From the NCBI RefSeq assembly GCF_002356295.1, contig NZ_AP018042.1, positions 4,992,361-5,056,360 on the forward strand: 64,000 bases of DNA. The letters run 5' to 3'. Positions 1 through 7,769 of the stretch are shown in pieces. The DNA comes from Labilibaculum antarcticum (GTDB taxonomy: Bacteria > Bacteroidota > Bacteroidia > Bacteroidales > Marinifilaceae). A program made the position numbers and the translations under genes. The notes beneath the pieces are model-generated. The model searched no databases, was not told where the DNA came from, and worked only from the letters and a program-made list of their open reading frames with translations. Numbering within the stretch: the first letter of the stretch is position 1; the number at the start of each line of letters is the position of its first letter.

Positions 1-1085
1 TTTTTGCAAAAACAGATGATGTTGTTGATGTTGATTGGTTGGTTGAAGATGATCAAACTGAATTCCAGTTTAATGTTAATAAGGAAAAGGCAATGTTGGC
101 TGGCGTTTCCACCCAGCAAGTAGTTCAGACCTTAAATATGGCATTAGGCGGACAGGAAGTTGCGCAGTTGTATCAAGAGGCGGATCAAGATCAAGTGGGT
201 ATTGAGTTACGTTTGCAAGAGAAGGATAGAAGCAGCATAGCAGACTTGAAGAGAATCAATATTTTGGCACAATCAGGTCAACTTATTCCTTTGGGTGATA
301 TTGTTGAGATAAACGAGAGGATTAAAGAGAAAAGCATTTATCGTAAAAATCAAAAACGAGTAGTTTACGTTACCGCTGATGTTGCAGGAAAATTGGAAAG
401 TCCGGTTTATGGAATTCTAAATATCGCTGAAAATTTGAGTGATATTAAGGTGCCTGAAGGATATGAATTGAACGAGGAGTATACTCAACAGCCATTTTTA
501 GAAGATAATTACAGTTTAAAATGGGATGGAGAATGGCAAATTACTTATGAAGTTTTCCGTGATTTAGGCACTGCATTTGCAGTTGTGCTATTGGTTATCT
601 ATTTGCTGATAATTGGATGGTTTCAGAATTATAAAGTTCCCTTTGTGATGATGATTTCTATTCCGTTATCTCTGGTAGGAATATTAGTTGGACACTGGTT
701 GATGGGGGCTTTCTTTACCGCTACATCTATGATTGGATTGATTGCCCTTGCCGGGATAATGGTGAGGAATGCAATTCTTCTGATCGATTTTATTAATCTT
801 CGTTTGGATGATGGTGTTCCCTTAAAAGAAGCTGTGATTGAAGCTGGTGCGGTGCGAACAACACCAATATTGCTTACTGCCGGAACTGTTGTTATTGGAG
901 CGGTTGTAATCCTTTTTGATCCTATTTTTCAGGGCTTAGCCATTTCCTTAATGGGCGGTTCAATTGCCTCAACATTTCTGACTTTGGTTATTGTACCTCT
1001 TATCTATTATATGACTGAAAAGAAAAATTACCCTGTAATCGAAAAAAAATCAGGTGTTATCGAAAATGAGAATGAAATATCTTAA
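1..1085 (+). CDS. RND efflux permease, C-terminal part (5' end outside window)
   Basis: The frame is open from the first bases of the window, so the gene begins upstream and only about the last 360 residues are seen. They hold the end of a periplasmic porter/docking region followed by several membrane helices (for example the hydrophobic run near FAVVLLVIYLLIIGWF) and the RND C-terminal signature ALAGIMVRNAILLIDF. In AcrB-type pumps the residue before NAIL is a lysine of the proton relay; here it is arginine, as in several metal/organic-cation RND branches. The protein would be an inner-membrane proton-driven exporter. Adaptor and outer-membrane genes are presumably upstream. It is followed after 21 nt by a small gene, suggesting co-transcription. 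Substrate cannot be judged from this fragment. Confidence 0.9.
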   Translation, partial: FAKTDDVVDVDWLVEDDQTEFQFNVNKEKAMLAGVSTQQVVQTLNMALGGQEVAQLYQEADQDQVGIELRLQEKDRSSIADLKRINILAQSGQLIPLGDIVEINERIKEKSIYRKNQKRVVYVTADVAGKLESPVYGILNIAENLSDIKVPEGYELNEEYTQQPFLEDNYSLKWDGEWQITYEVFRDLGTAFAVVLLVIYLLIIGWFQNYKVPFVMMISIPLSLVGILVGHWLMGAFFTATSMIGLIALAGIMVRNAILLIDFINLRLDDGVPLKEAVIEAGAVRTTPILLTAGTVVIGAVVILFDPIFQGLAISLMGGSIASTFLTLVIVPLIYYMTEKKNYPVIEKKSGVIENENEIS

Positions 1086-1106
1086 TACTAATCTAACTCT
1101 AAATAA

Positions 1107-1415
1107 ATGAAAGTTGTAATTGTATTTTGCGTGGGTTCCTTTTACGATGATTTAAAAAAAATCTATCGCACCGCGGGTGTTGAGACTTATAGTGAATTTG
1201 ATGTAAGAGGGTATACTCAAAAACATATTAAAGATGGTCAGGTACCAAACTGGTTTGCCTCTAATAAGGACTATTATGATTCTATCGCTTCTTTTTCCTT
1301 TTTAAATGATGAAAAAGGTTCTAAATTACTGAGTCAAATTACTCTATTCAACAATGATATAGATTGTTGCAATCCAATGCATGCTTATATGCTAGATGTA
1401 GAGAAGTTTATTTAA
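1107..1415 (+). CDS. small conserved-looking protein downstream of RND pump, function unknown
   Basis: A 102-residue cytoplasmic protein with no signal peptide or membrane helix. It starts MKVVIVFCVGSFYDDLKKI, a beta-strand/helix opening, and ends with a cysteine pair in DIDCCNPMHAYM. It lies 21 nt after the RND gene and 18 nt before a DUF2892-like gene, so the three are probably one transcript. Small ferredoxin-fold, P-II-like proteins are known beside some metal RND pumps (DUF3240 type), and the length would fit, but I see no diagnostic motif, so this is only a guess. The cysteines could bind a metal. Confidence 0.6.
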   Translation: MKVVIVFCVGSFYDDLKKIYRTAGVETYSEFDVRGYTQKHIKDGQVPNWFASNKDYYDSIASFSFLNDEKGSKLLSQITLFNNDIDCCNPMHAYMLDVEKFI

Positions 1416-1433
1416 ATTTAAATTATTGAGAAG

Positions 1434-1622
1434 ATGAAAGATCGAGTTTTTAGAGCAATTGTTGGAACAATGGTACTTGTTAGTATTTTACTGGCATATT
1501 ACGTACATATTAATTGGTTGTTGTTAACGGCCTTTGTAGGCTTAAATCTATTACAATCATCAATTACAAAATGGTGTTTGTTGGATGATATATTAACGAA
1601 AGTTTTTAAAATGGATAATTAA
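1434..1622 (+). CDS. DUF2892/YgaP-type two-helix membrane protein
   Basis: A 62-residue protein with two hydrophobic helices (about residues 8-22 and 27-43) and the family pattern of a basic start, VGLNLLQSSITKWCLLDDIL, with a cysteine and LL near the end. This matches the stand-alone YgaP-like transmembrane domain (DUF2892) by recognition. In YgaP the domain anchors a rhodanese; here no rhodanese is fused. It is the last gene of the short unit with the RND pump and is followed by a terminator. The function of the stand-alone form is unknown. Confidence 0.75.
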   Translation: MKDRVFRAIVGTMVLVSILLAYYVHINWLLLTAFVGLNLLQSSITKWCLLDDILTKVFKMDN

Positions 1623-1646
1623 TTCATTTTAATTCTAGTTTGGGTT

Positions 1647-1684
1647 TAAAGCTCTGAATGTAAATTCAGGGCTTTATTTTTTTC
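1647..1684 (+). terminator. intrinsic terminator after RND/DUF2892 unit
   Basis: A 12-bp stem, 1648-1659 with 1664-1675, closes a 4-nt loop and contains one G-U pair; it is followed by a T-rich run (1673-1683). It sits 25 nt after the DUF2892 gene. Confidence 0.8.
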
Positions 1685-1766
1685 ATTTCGGTTGTAATAC
1701 CGACTTATTTTAATTTAAAAATGTTGTAAAGAATAGTAATATTTCCCAATAAGATTGAATATTCTA

Positions 1767-1774
1767 TATCTTTG
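1767..1774 (+). promoter_or_regulatory. Bacteroidota -7 box (TATCTTTG)
   Basis: The sequence matches the TAnnTTTG -7 element used by the primary sigma factor of Bacteroidota and lies 17 nt before the start codon at 1792. I see no good -33 TTG at the expected spacing, so only the -7 element is supported. Confidence 0.5.
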
Positions 1775-1791
1775 CTAGCTAATACAGAACT

Positions 1792-2622
1792 ATGATACAA
1801 TCGACAGAACAAGCATTTGAAATTTTAGATACCCAAGTAAAGGGAATTCCATATGAAGCAATTGATTTCCTGAGAAATCAGGAAAACACCAAAGAGTTAA
1901 CTAAGAAATTGGTTTTCGCCTTTAAAAACGCTTACAATGGTGAAGCATATTATTCTGACGAGCATAGAATCATGTTGCCGGCTCCATTATGGTATTGTAT
2001 TGTTGCAGAGAAGCATCTTTCTGAAGAATTGTTTGAACCATTATTGGATATGTTCTCTGTTGAGGAAGATTGGGATCTAATGAACGAGCAGGCAGTTTAT
2101 TTGGTTGGCTTACTAGCTAGAAAATTCCCGAAAGAGTTCGTAGGTAAAGTGCTTGATTTTATTGAGGAAAATATTAAATCAGATACTAAAAAGCCATATC
2201 TATATTGTTTTGAGGCATTATATTATGCTTCTGATGAGAAATTTGATAGGATTCATTCTATTTTAGAGAAGGATAATTTTCATTGGTTAGATCATTACAT
2301 TCGTGTATTGGGTGATTTACAACGTGCTGATACCCTTCAGAAATTCAAAGAAATTCTATCTAAATTTGAAGGCAAGCATACTGCAGTTGAGTTGAAATAC
2401 TATATTGATGTGATGGAAGGTAAAGTTTCTGATTTTCAGACAGGTACTGCGTTTTGTGAAATGCGCGATCCCGAATGGAAAAATCATTACCAACATCTGG
2501 AGTACATTTTTGCTTCTTCAGAATCACCAATTGAGCAAAGCGGGAAGATTAACCGCAACGATGCTTGTCCTTGTGGATCAGGGAAAAAGTACAAGCAGTG
2601 TTGCTTGAAAAATCAAGCATAG
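1792..2622 (+). CDS. DUF1186-like alpha-helical protein with C-terminal SEC-C motif
   Basis: A 276-residue soluble, acidic, mostly helical protein with HEAT-like character. The last 24 residues carry a complete SEC-C metal-binding motif, NDACPCGSGKKYKQCC, with the C-x-C...CC ligand set that binds zinc as in SecA. The body, with its APLWYC and EQAVYLVGLLARKFP stretches, resembles DUF1186 proteins, which often end in SEC-C. SEC-C in stand-alone proteins is linked to protein or ribosome contacts, but no enzyme function is known. The gene is monocistronic between a promoter-like box and a perfect hairpin terminator. Confidence 0.8.
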   Translation: MIQSTEQAFEILDTQVKGIPYEAIDFLRNQENTKELTKKLVFAFKNAYNGEAYYSDEHRIMLPAPLWYCIVAEKHLSEELFEPLLDMFSVEEDWDLMNEQAVYLVGLLARKFPKEFVGKVLDFIEENIKSDTKKPYLYCFEALYYASDEKFDRIHSILEKDNFHWLDHYIRVLGDLQRADTLQKFKEILSKFEGKHTAVELKYYIDVMEGKVSDFQTGTAFCEMRDPEWKNHYQHLEYIFASSESPIEQSGKINRNDACPCGSGKKYKQCCLKNQA

Positions 2623-2640
2623 ACAGTATAAAAGAATTAA

Positions 2641-2679
2641 AAGGATTTATTAGCGAAACACTAATAAATCCTTTTTTTA
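2641..2679. terminator. bidirectional terminator between convergent genes
   Basis: A perfect 13-bp stem, 2641-2653 with 2661-2673, has a 7-nt loop, T7 on the plus side and A-rich sequence upstream that gives a T-run on the minus side. It lies between the SEC-C gene (+) and the end of the dehalogenase cluster (-). Confidence 0.85.
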
Positions 2680-2766
2680 AACCCTAGCGCCAACTAAAAT
2701 TTAATGTTTGTAGCCAAGAAAGTTAGAATCGAAAAATACCATGTGATAGTAACTGGCTACTTTATT
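2680..2766 (-). pseudogene. degenerate second copy of the 32-residue membrane peptide gene
   Basis: The minus strand of this stretch encodes W-Y-F-S-I-L-T-F-L-A-T-N-I-K-F followed by TAG, matching the last 15 residues of the small peptide at 3338-3436 (LLSILAFLATNIKF plus the same stop). The 3' flank (2682-2713 against 3325-3356) is nearly identical base for base. Upstream the frame is closed by a TAG and has no start codon, so the copy looks broken. It lies directly after the stop of the DUF4405 gene. Confidence 0.6.
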
Positions 2767-3264
2767 CTATATTATTTTTTTCTTGCTGAAAACTTGATTT
2801 GTCATTTTAACTAACCATTTGAAATAGTTTGTGATGTGAACTGAAAAAAAAATAATTAACAAAAGTCCTAATTTATTATGAGCACCTCTTAATCCTTCTG
2901 AAATTTCAGTATTGGAAACAATTAGCCAAGAGGAAAATGCGGTTAATGCGGTCAATGAAAATACAATAAACAAAGTAATATTTATGCTTTTATGTTTATC
3001 TGATAATTTATTAAAAAAAAGATTTTTCAACCAATCAATATGTATAGTTAAATGAATCACAACTAAAATAAAAGATATCACAGAAAAAAGTTCATGAATT
3101 ATCAACCAAGTATTACCATCAATACTTAAAGTTTCTGTGCAATATGGTTTGCCTGTATGATAAATCAACATTATAATTCCTGTCCCAATCATCAACAGGA
3201 AAGGTGTCAGCGAAATAATATCTACATAATAGTTGCGCGTTGTTTTGGATACTTTATCTTTCAT
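2767..3264 (-). CDS. DUF4405 cytochrome b561-like membrane protein
   Basis: A 165-residue protein with four hydrophobic helices (about residues 14-36, 50-71, 90-113, 127-149). Histidines sit in helices in the pattern of di-haem b-type cytochromes: WLIIHELF, VIHLTIH, GAHNKLG and SVHITNYF. This agrees with DUF4405, a family related to cytochrome b561 and formate dehydrogenase gamma subunits. It is the last intact gene of the dehalogenase cluster, 73 nt after a micropeptide gene and on the same strand. A role in passing quinol electrons to the exported dehalogenase is attractive but is inference. Haem binding is not proven by the sequence. Confidence 0.75.
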   Translation of the reverse strand: MKDKVSKTTRNYYVDIISLTPFLLMIGTGIIMLIYHTGKPYCTETLSIDGNTWLIIHELFSVISFILVVIHLTIHIDWLKNLFFNKLSDKHKSINITLFIVFSLTALTAFSSWLIVSNTEISEGLRGAHNKLGLLLIIFFSVHITNYFKWLVKMTNQVFSKKKII

Positions 3265-3337
3265 GTTCTAGTTTATTGTTATGTTGTCATTGTATTAAAG
3301 ACTTTTATTTTTAATGTAAAATAAACCCTAGCGCCAA

Positions 3338-3436
3338 CTAAAATTTAATGTTTGTGGCTAAAAAAGCCAATATCGAAAGTAGCATGACTCCATAAAATAA
3401 TAGAGCTGCCAATTGTGTTTGTTTCTTTTTATCCAT
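3338..3436 (-). CDS. 32-residue single-helix membrane peptide of the rdh cluster
   Basis: A short frame starts with ATG at 3436, eight bases inside the 3' end of the rdhC-like gene, and ends with TAG at 3338. The product begins MDKKKQTQLAALLFYGVMLL and ends SILAFLATNIKF: a lysine-rich N-terminus, then one hydrophobic helix. The translational overlap with rdhC, the strand and the clean amphipathic layout argue that it is real, and a second degenerate copy of its end occurs at 2680-2766, so the sequence has been duplicated. It could be a small subunit that stabilises the membrane complex, as CydX or CcoS do, but this is inference. No family is recognised. Confidence 0.6.
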   Translation of the reverse strand: MDKKKQTQLAALLFYGVMLLSILAFLATNIKF

Positions 3437-4583
3437 TTTGTTTCTTCAATTGGTTAATCAATTTTTTTCTGATATCGATAAGCCATCGAAAACTGGCACC
3501 AACAGGGCAAAAGTAATGACAGAAAAAATCAGAAATAAAGAGTGATCCGATTAATGATGCTGGAAGAATATACCATTGGATACCAATACCATCTAATGAG
3601 AAAAACATTGCGAATGGTTCGTATGCTGCCAGTGTAGGATTTTTCGAAATTAAGATTAATAGTAAAGACAACCACAATAAAAACTTAGGCGTTTTAATTA
3701 GGTATCTGCTTAGCTGTGGAGCTATTTTGAAGTTGATTCCTGAAATTTTATTTAGCAATATTTGTCCTGCATGAAATGGACATATTGAGTTGCAATAAAC
3801 ATTTTTTCCCAAAATGGTAATTATCAACAGATTTCCAATTAAGAGAATCCACCATACAAGATGTTGCCTGATATCTGGAATGAATCCCAATATCAATCTG
3901 GCTATGTGAGAAAGTGAAATGGATGAATTAATCAAAAAACCGATAACGATAAAGGAACTGAAAAGGGTCAGATATCTTAGTTTTTTATTTTTAAATTGAG
4001 TTGCAATAAATGCCAGAATAAAAATTAAAAGCACTAAGAGTTCATATAAACCAAATTTCCAGCCAATACCCACATCGGGAAGATCCATAGAAAAGTTATG
4101 AGAAGCAATGCTCCATGAGGCTTCCCTGCTTGCTAAGGCTATTGCATTGGAACTGATAGTTGCTCCCGAAACTGCTGAAATATCATCATGTATCAGAAAT
4201 TTATCATTAAGTATTTTATTGGGATATTGATCGAAGTAATGTTTATTTTTTAATTTTTCGATATAAGCATGTGTTTCGGTATCATGAAGCAATTCTGAAT
4301 TGATAATTTTCCCCAAGCTATCAGCTAATATCATCACTTTTAAGGGGCCTCCATAACCTTGCGATTCTCCACAAGAAACGTAACCAATTAAATTATTTCC
4401 TTTATATGCTATTATACTTCCTTTTTCATTACATATTTTATCGATTTGATACTCTTGAAACAATCTAGAATGAGAAATTAGATCAATCTCTTTTGTGTTC
4501 GATTGTCCAATGTAAAAAGCAATCAACAGACTTGCAAATGCAAATCCGTTGATTAATGATTTTTTTAATTTATTGATTAACAT
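3429..4583 (-). CDS. rdhC: RdhC/PceC-like FMN-binding, NosR-type membrane protein
   Basis: A 384-residue protein. After an N-terminal helix (about 13-26) comes a periplasmic FMN-binding domain with the flavinylation motif SGAT at 139-142, where Thr142 would carry covalent FMN. About five membrane helices follow, with two CxxxCP motifs, Cys264/Cys268 (CNSICP) and Cys355/Cys359 (CHYFCP). This FMN domain plus polytopic CxxxCP architecture is that of NosR/NirI and PceC/RdhC proteins. In dehalogenase operons PceC is thought to take part in electron transfer or maturation. The start lies 4 nt after the stop of the small anchor gene, showing tight coupling. Compared with NosR it lacks a C-terminal ferredoxin domain, as PceC does. 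Confidence 0.85.
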   Translation of the reverse strand: MLINKLKKSLINGFAFASLLIAFYIGQSNTKEIDLISHSRLFQEYQIDKICNEKGSIIAYKGNNLIGYVSCGESQGYGGPLKVMILADSLGKIINSELLHDTETHAYIEKLKNKHYFDQYPNKILNDKFLIHDDISAVSGATISSNAIALASREASWSIASHNFSMDLPDVGIGWKFGLYELLVLLIFILAFIATQFKNKKLRYLTLFSSFIVIGFLINSSISLSHIARLILGFIPDIRQHLVWWILLIGNLLIITILGKNVYCNSICPFHAGQILLNKISGINFKIAPQLSRYLIKTPKFLLWLSLLLILISKNPTLAAYEPFAMFFSLDGIGIQWYILPASLIGSLFISDFFCHYFCPVGASFRWLIDIRKKLINQLKKQNG

Positions 4584-4587
4584 GTTT

Positions 4588-4869
4588 TTACTTCTTTTTT
4601 AAAGCAACTTTTCGACCTAACAAAAGGAATAAAAGTGATGGGATTCCGAATATAACTAGGCCCATACTTGCTGCCCTTGGCACACCTTCTAAAACTGAAC
4701 TAACCGACCAGGCAATGCAAAAGATGCATAAAAAGCTACCTGTTCCTAAAAGAGCCCAGCTTAATGCGTTAAACTTTAATTCTTTATTATATTTAAGTAA
4801 ACCCATCACGAATAATGTGGTAATAATTCCTAATAAGTAGAATAATGTTTCTATTCCTGTAAAAATCAT
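4588..4869 (-). CDS. rdhB: RdhB-like reductive dehalogenase membrane anchor
   Basis: A 93-residue protein of three hydrophobic helices (about 5-25, 34-55, 69-86) with the conserved-looking hairpin WSVSSVLEGVPRAASMGLV between helices 2 and 3. RdhB/PceB anchors are 75-110 residues with three helices and a similar E-G-x-P-x-A-A-x-x-G loop that faces the catalytic subunit. It begins 18 nt after the rdhA stop and ends 4 nt before rdhC, the usual rdhA-rdhB order. The likely role is to hold the exported RdhA on the outer face of the inner membrane. Small anchors diverge quickly, so context carries much of the call. Confidence 0.75.
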   Translation of the reverse strand: MIFTGIETLFYLLGIITTLFVMGLLKYNKELKFNALSWALLGTGSFLCIFCIAWSVSSVLEGVPRAASMGLVIFGIPSLLFLLLGRKVALKKK

Positions 4870-4887
4870 AGTAATAAGATTTAAAGA

Positions 4888-6312
4888 TTAATGACCATTA
4901 TAACTTCGTCCCTTTGGATCATAGAATTTGTCAATTTTTTCTAGATTGCCAACTTCTCCGTATCCAAAAAGTTGATCCATCTCTCGCATGAAATCATGCA
5001 CAGGACCAGGCATCGCTGCTGTAATTTTGTCAACCAGTCTATGGTGCCAGAAATCAGGTTTATTATAAGGACAGGAGGCCATACAAGAACCACAATCAGT
5101 ACCAAACTCTCCCCAAGTATAGAAACATTTTCTAGCATCCATATAATATTTTTTCACTCCCTTAGCATTGTACCAGGATCTGTCTTTGTTTTCATGAGTT
5201 GGCTCAAAAGAGGGCTCTTTATCAAAAGTAATTGCTCCATTCGGACATGCATCAGCACACCTCATACAGTTTTTACAGAATTCCATTGCACCAAATTCAA
5301 TAGGTTTGTCGTATTCAACAAATTCAAAATCAGTATAAATCTTCGCCAATCGAACACGAGGTCCATATTTATAGGTAATTAAATTTCCCATTCTTGACCC
5401 TTCACCTAATCCGGCAGCAATGGCGTATGGAATACTTAAACCAGTATCATTTCCGCATGGCACAGCTTGATATCCTAATTGCTTTAAAAAAACAGCCATT
5501 TGATAAACAGTCTTTGTCATTGATGAGTATTCTGCACCTGCACCTGCACCTTGAACATCAGTAGGGGCGGTCGCAATGGCCTCATAATCCATTTCAAAAG
5601 CCACTACAATTACAGATTTAGGCTCGAAAGGAAATCTTTCCCAACCATAAACAGAGTCTTCAGGTCTGCCTTCCATTATTGCTTGAGGATCTACAAAATC
5701 AGAATAATCCCATCGCTTATCTCTTTTGGTAATTCCTACTAAATCGGCACCATATAGTTTTGCGGCTCTTTTAATAGCATTAGTAGCCTCTTGTTTATTT
5801 TCGAATTCGTACTGATGTTCGTTTACCCAGTCGTGATGGGGAAGAAATTCACCTTCTTTTTTTCTATATTGATCCCATTTTAGAATTCCTGAGCCCGAAA
5901 TAGCTTGTGAGGCTAAAGGAGAAACATTATTGTGCAATGCCCAACCTCCGGCATTTAAAGCTTTTGATAATTGATCAAATCCTTTTTTCTCCTCATAATG
6001 CATAAATGTTTTGTAGCCAAATTGTTTTCCTGAGTTTGCTACATCTACATCTTCAGGGTGAAATCCCCAAAAACCAGCCGTAAACATAATATCTTGGTTG
6101 CTATGAGGTTTATAATCATCACGAATTTCATGTGGAAATTCATCATGTGTTTTGATGAAATTCCCAGCAGTTTTTTCATCAATTTTTTTAGTTATCGTTT
6201 CTTTTGCTTTTGCAGGTATCGCTATAGCACCAAGTGCGGCACCTGCAGCACCAAGCTTAAGGAAATTTCTTCTGTTTAAGGCGCTTGAATTGTCAGTTTT
6301 TTTGTCTGTCAT
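4888..6312 (-). CDS. rdhA: corrinoid-dependent reductive dehalogenase, Tat-exported
   Basis: A 474-residue protein that begins with a twin-arginine signal, RRNFLK at 14-19, followed by a hydrophobic stretch and an AKA cleavage region near 40. The centre carries the RdhA blocks SVIVVAFEMD, AVFLKQLGYQAVPCGNDT and GPRVRLAKIYTDF. Two ferredoxin-type clusters follow: Cys346-349-352-356 (CKNCMRCADACP) and Cys396-407-410-414 (CGSCMASCP after a distant cysteine), which ligate two [4Fe-4S] clusters next to the cobamide. Length and order are those of respiratory RdhA enzymes, which cleave carbon-halogen bonds by reduction. Epoxyqueuosine reductase (QueG) is related but cytosolic and lacks a Tat signal. 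The substrate cannot be read from the sequence. It is first in rdhABC, 86 nt after a beta-barrel gene. Confidence 0.92.
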   Translation of the reverse strand: MTDKKTDNSSALNRRNFLKLGAAGAALGAIAIPAKAKETITKKIDEKTAGNFIKTHDEFPHEIRDDYKPHSNQDIMFTAGFWGFHPEDVDVANSGKQFGYKTFMHYEEKKGFDQLSKALNAGGWALHNNVSPLASQAISGSGILKWDQYRKKEGEFLPHHDWVNEHQYEFENKQEATNAIKRAAKLYGADLVGITKRDKRWDYSDFVDPQAIMEGRPEDSVYGWERFPFEPKSVIVVAFEMDYEAIATAPTDVQGAGAGAEYSSMTKTVYQMAVFLKQLGYQAVPCGNDTGLSIPYAIAAGLGEGSRMGNLITYKYGPRVRLAKIYTDFEFVEYDKPIEFGAMEFCKNCMRCADACPNGAITFDKEPSFEPTHENKDRSWYNAKGVKKYYMDARKCFYTWGEFGTDCGSCMASCPYNKPDFWHHRLVDKITAAMPGPVHDFMREMDQLFGYGEVGNLEKIDKFYDPKGRSYNGH

Positions 6313-6358
6313 ATCGAATGTTTTTTTGCCGCTAAATGATAATTTAATGATTGAAGTA

Positions 6359-6390
6359 TCCTGCTACGAATGTAAAATATAGTAGCAGGA
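6359..6390. promoter_or_regulatory. hairpin between beta-barrel gene and rdhA
   Basis: A perfect 9-bp stem, 6359-6367 with 6382-6390, closes a 14-nt loop. It has no T-run on the minus side, so it is more likely an RNA-processing or stability element between the two genes than a strong terminator; partial attenuation is possible. Confidence 0.4.
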
Positions 6391-6398
6391 ATTATTAC

Positions 6399-7301
6399 TT
6401 AAAATCCTTTTACAAACGATAAGCAGCTCATGAAACCTTCAGATCTATCTTTTACGCCAAATTCCTTTTCAGCTTGTAACGAGAATACCATATTTAATTT
6501 TGGAATTATCATTCTAACAGAAGGTCCAATAGCAAACTGACGATCGTGATCATTTGCATCGTAAAATACATCAGCACCTTTGTCATCAGATACTTGCCAT
6601 CCTGCATATCCAGTTACTCCTAATTCCCAAACTGCATTCGCCTTAGGAATTGTTTTTGATACACCCCATTCAAATCCGAAACCATCTCCAGTAGTAACTT
6701 TATAATCGTCTTTTTCACTATGAGTTTCGTATCTACATAAAGCTGAAGCTGCCCACAGCTTATTTTTAGTTAGATAATAGGTTCCTCCAAAAGTTACCAT
6801 TCCTGTCCACATTCCTTTTCCAGTTGATACAGCTTCCGTCATATCATATTTTCCCACAGGAAGAATAGCTGCCACTGCAAATGCAGCGTCAAATCTATCT
6901 TTGTGCCAACCCAATATTACTGGTTCAACTGTGATATCTGCAAGAGCAAATTGAGAATCTGAAATACCAAAAGCTCCAATTGATAGGTCAGTAGAAACAA
7001 GAGGTACAATAATGTTCATTCCGTAATCGGCACCTAAAAATTTCTTATTAGTGATGTAGATGAATCGATGTACATTCGCAAAAACAGTTACATCAAAGTC
7101 AATATCCATTTCATCTCCATTGCCATCCATCAATTTATCCGATGAGTAATAGGCATTATACATTTTGTAATAAAAACCCGGTCCTGGAAGGCTTGCTGCT
7201 TTAATTCCTTCAACACCATAGGTGTAATATCCGGTTTCTTGTTGCGCTTGAAGTGAACTAGTAAATAAGAGAACTAGACTTAAGAATAATAATTTTTTCA
7301 T
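6399..7301 (-). CDS. outer-membrane beta-barrel protein, phenol-degradation MetA/SphA-like
   Basis: A 300-residue protein with an N-terminal signal peptide (MKKLLFLSLVLLFTSSLQAQ). The rest alternates hydrophobic and polar residues in strands and ends in the aromatic terminus LSFVKGF, typical of an outer-membrane barrel. The opening YTYGVEGIKAASLPGPGFYYKMYNAYY and the repeated barrel pattern resemble the SphA/MetA 'phenol degradation' family (PF13557), barrels found beside genes for aromatic or hydrophobic substrates. It lies 86 nt upstream of rdhA on the same strand, so a role in letting a halogenated aromatic or other hydrophobic substrate cross the outer membrane is a reasonable inference. 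No ligand residue can be named. Confidence 0.75.
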   Translation of the reverse strand: MKKLLFLSLVLLFTSSLQAQQETGYYTYGVEGIKAASLPGPGFYYKMYNAYYSSDKLMDGNGDEMDIDFDVTVFANVHRFIYITNKKFLGADYGMNIIVPLVSTDLSIGAFGISDSQFALADITVEPVILGWHKDRFDAAFAVAAILPVGKYDMTEAVSTGKGMWTGMVTFGGTYYLTKNKLWAASALCRYETHSEKDDYKVTTGDGFGFEWGVSKTIPKANAVWELGVTGYAGWQVSDDKGADVFYDANDHDRQFAIGPSVRMIIPKLNMVFSLQAEKEFGVKDRSEGFMSCLSFVKGF

Positions 7302-7769
7302 AAAATTTGTTTATTAGGTTTGATTTTTCTTTTGTTGGGTTAGAACAAAAGCTTTAGCTTAAATAACATCTGAATTTCATTAGCGAATTCTAACGTTATT
7401 TTATATGCCAAACCTACTCCGCAAAGGTTTTAAAATCGACAATCCTAAGATTTTAAGACGTCTTATATTATTGGGGATACTACACATTAGTCATGTGCAT
7501 AGGTTGTTAGGTGTGTTTCTGGCTTTACTGATTTTTTTCTCTTTTGAAAGTGATTTTGACCCGATTTCACGAGTGGAGTCTTATTGTAAGCGGAATGCTT
7601 TGGGAACACTTGAAAAATAGGGCAGAAAGAATTTGGTTTTCGGCTATTGTAAGAGGGTAAATATTGCCAATGTGTAAAATTTGCAATGAATTAAGGAAAT
7701 TATACCTTACTATTATTTAAGGATAACTGCTTTTCTTTTTAATAATTGTTATCAGTCAAGAGTAAGAAC

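Noticed and set aside
4972-5382. Plus-strand frame of 136 codons inside rdhA
   Set aside because: It is antisense to an unmistakable RdhA coding sequence, has no motif and is rich in residues expected from a shadow frame.
4888-6312. Epoxyqueuosine reductase (QueG) as an alternative for RdhA
   Set aside because: QueG is cytosolic and lacks a Tat signal, anchor gene and FMN/CxxxCP partner, all of which are present here.
7405-7620. 71-codon plus-strand frame upstream of the barrel gene
   Set aside because: No ribosome site, signal or family; the region is better explained as the promoter area of the barrel/rdh genes. Coding cannot be fully excluded.
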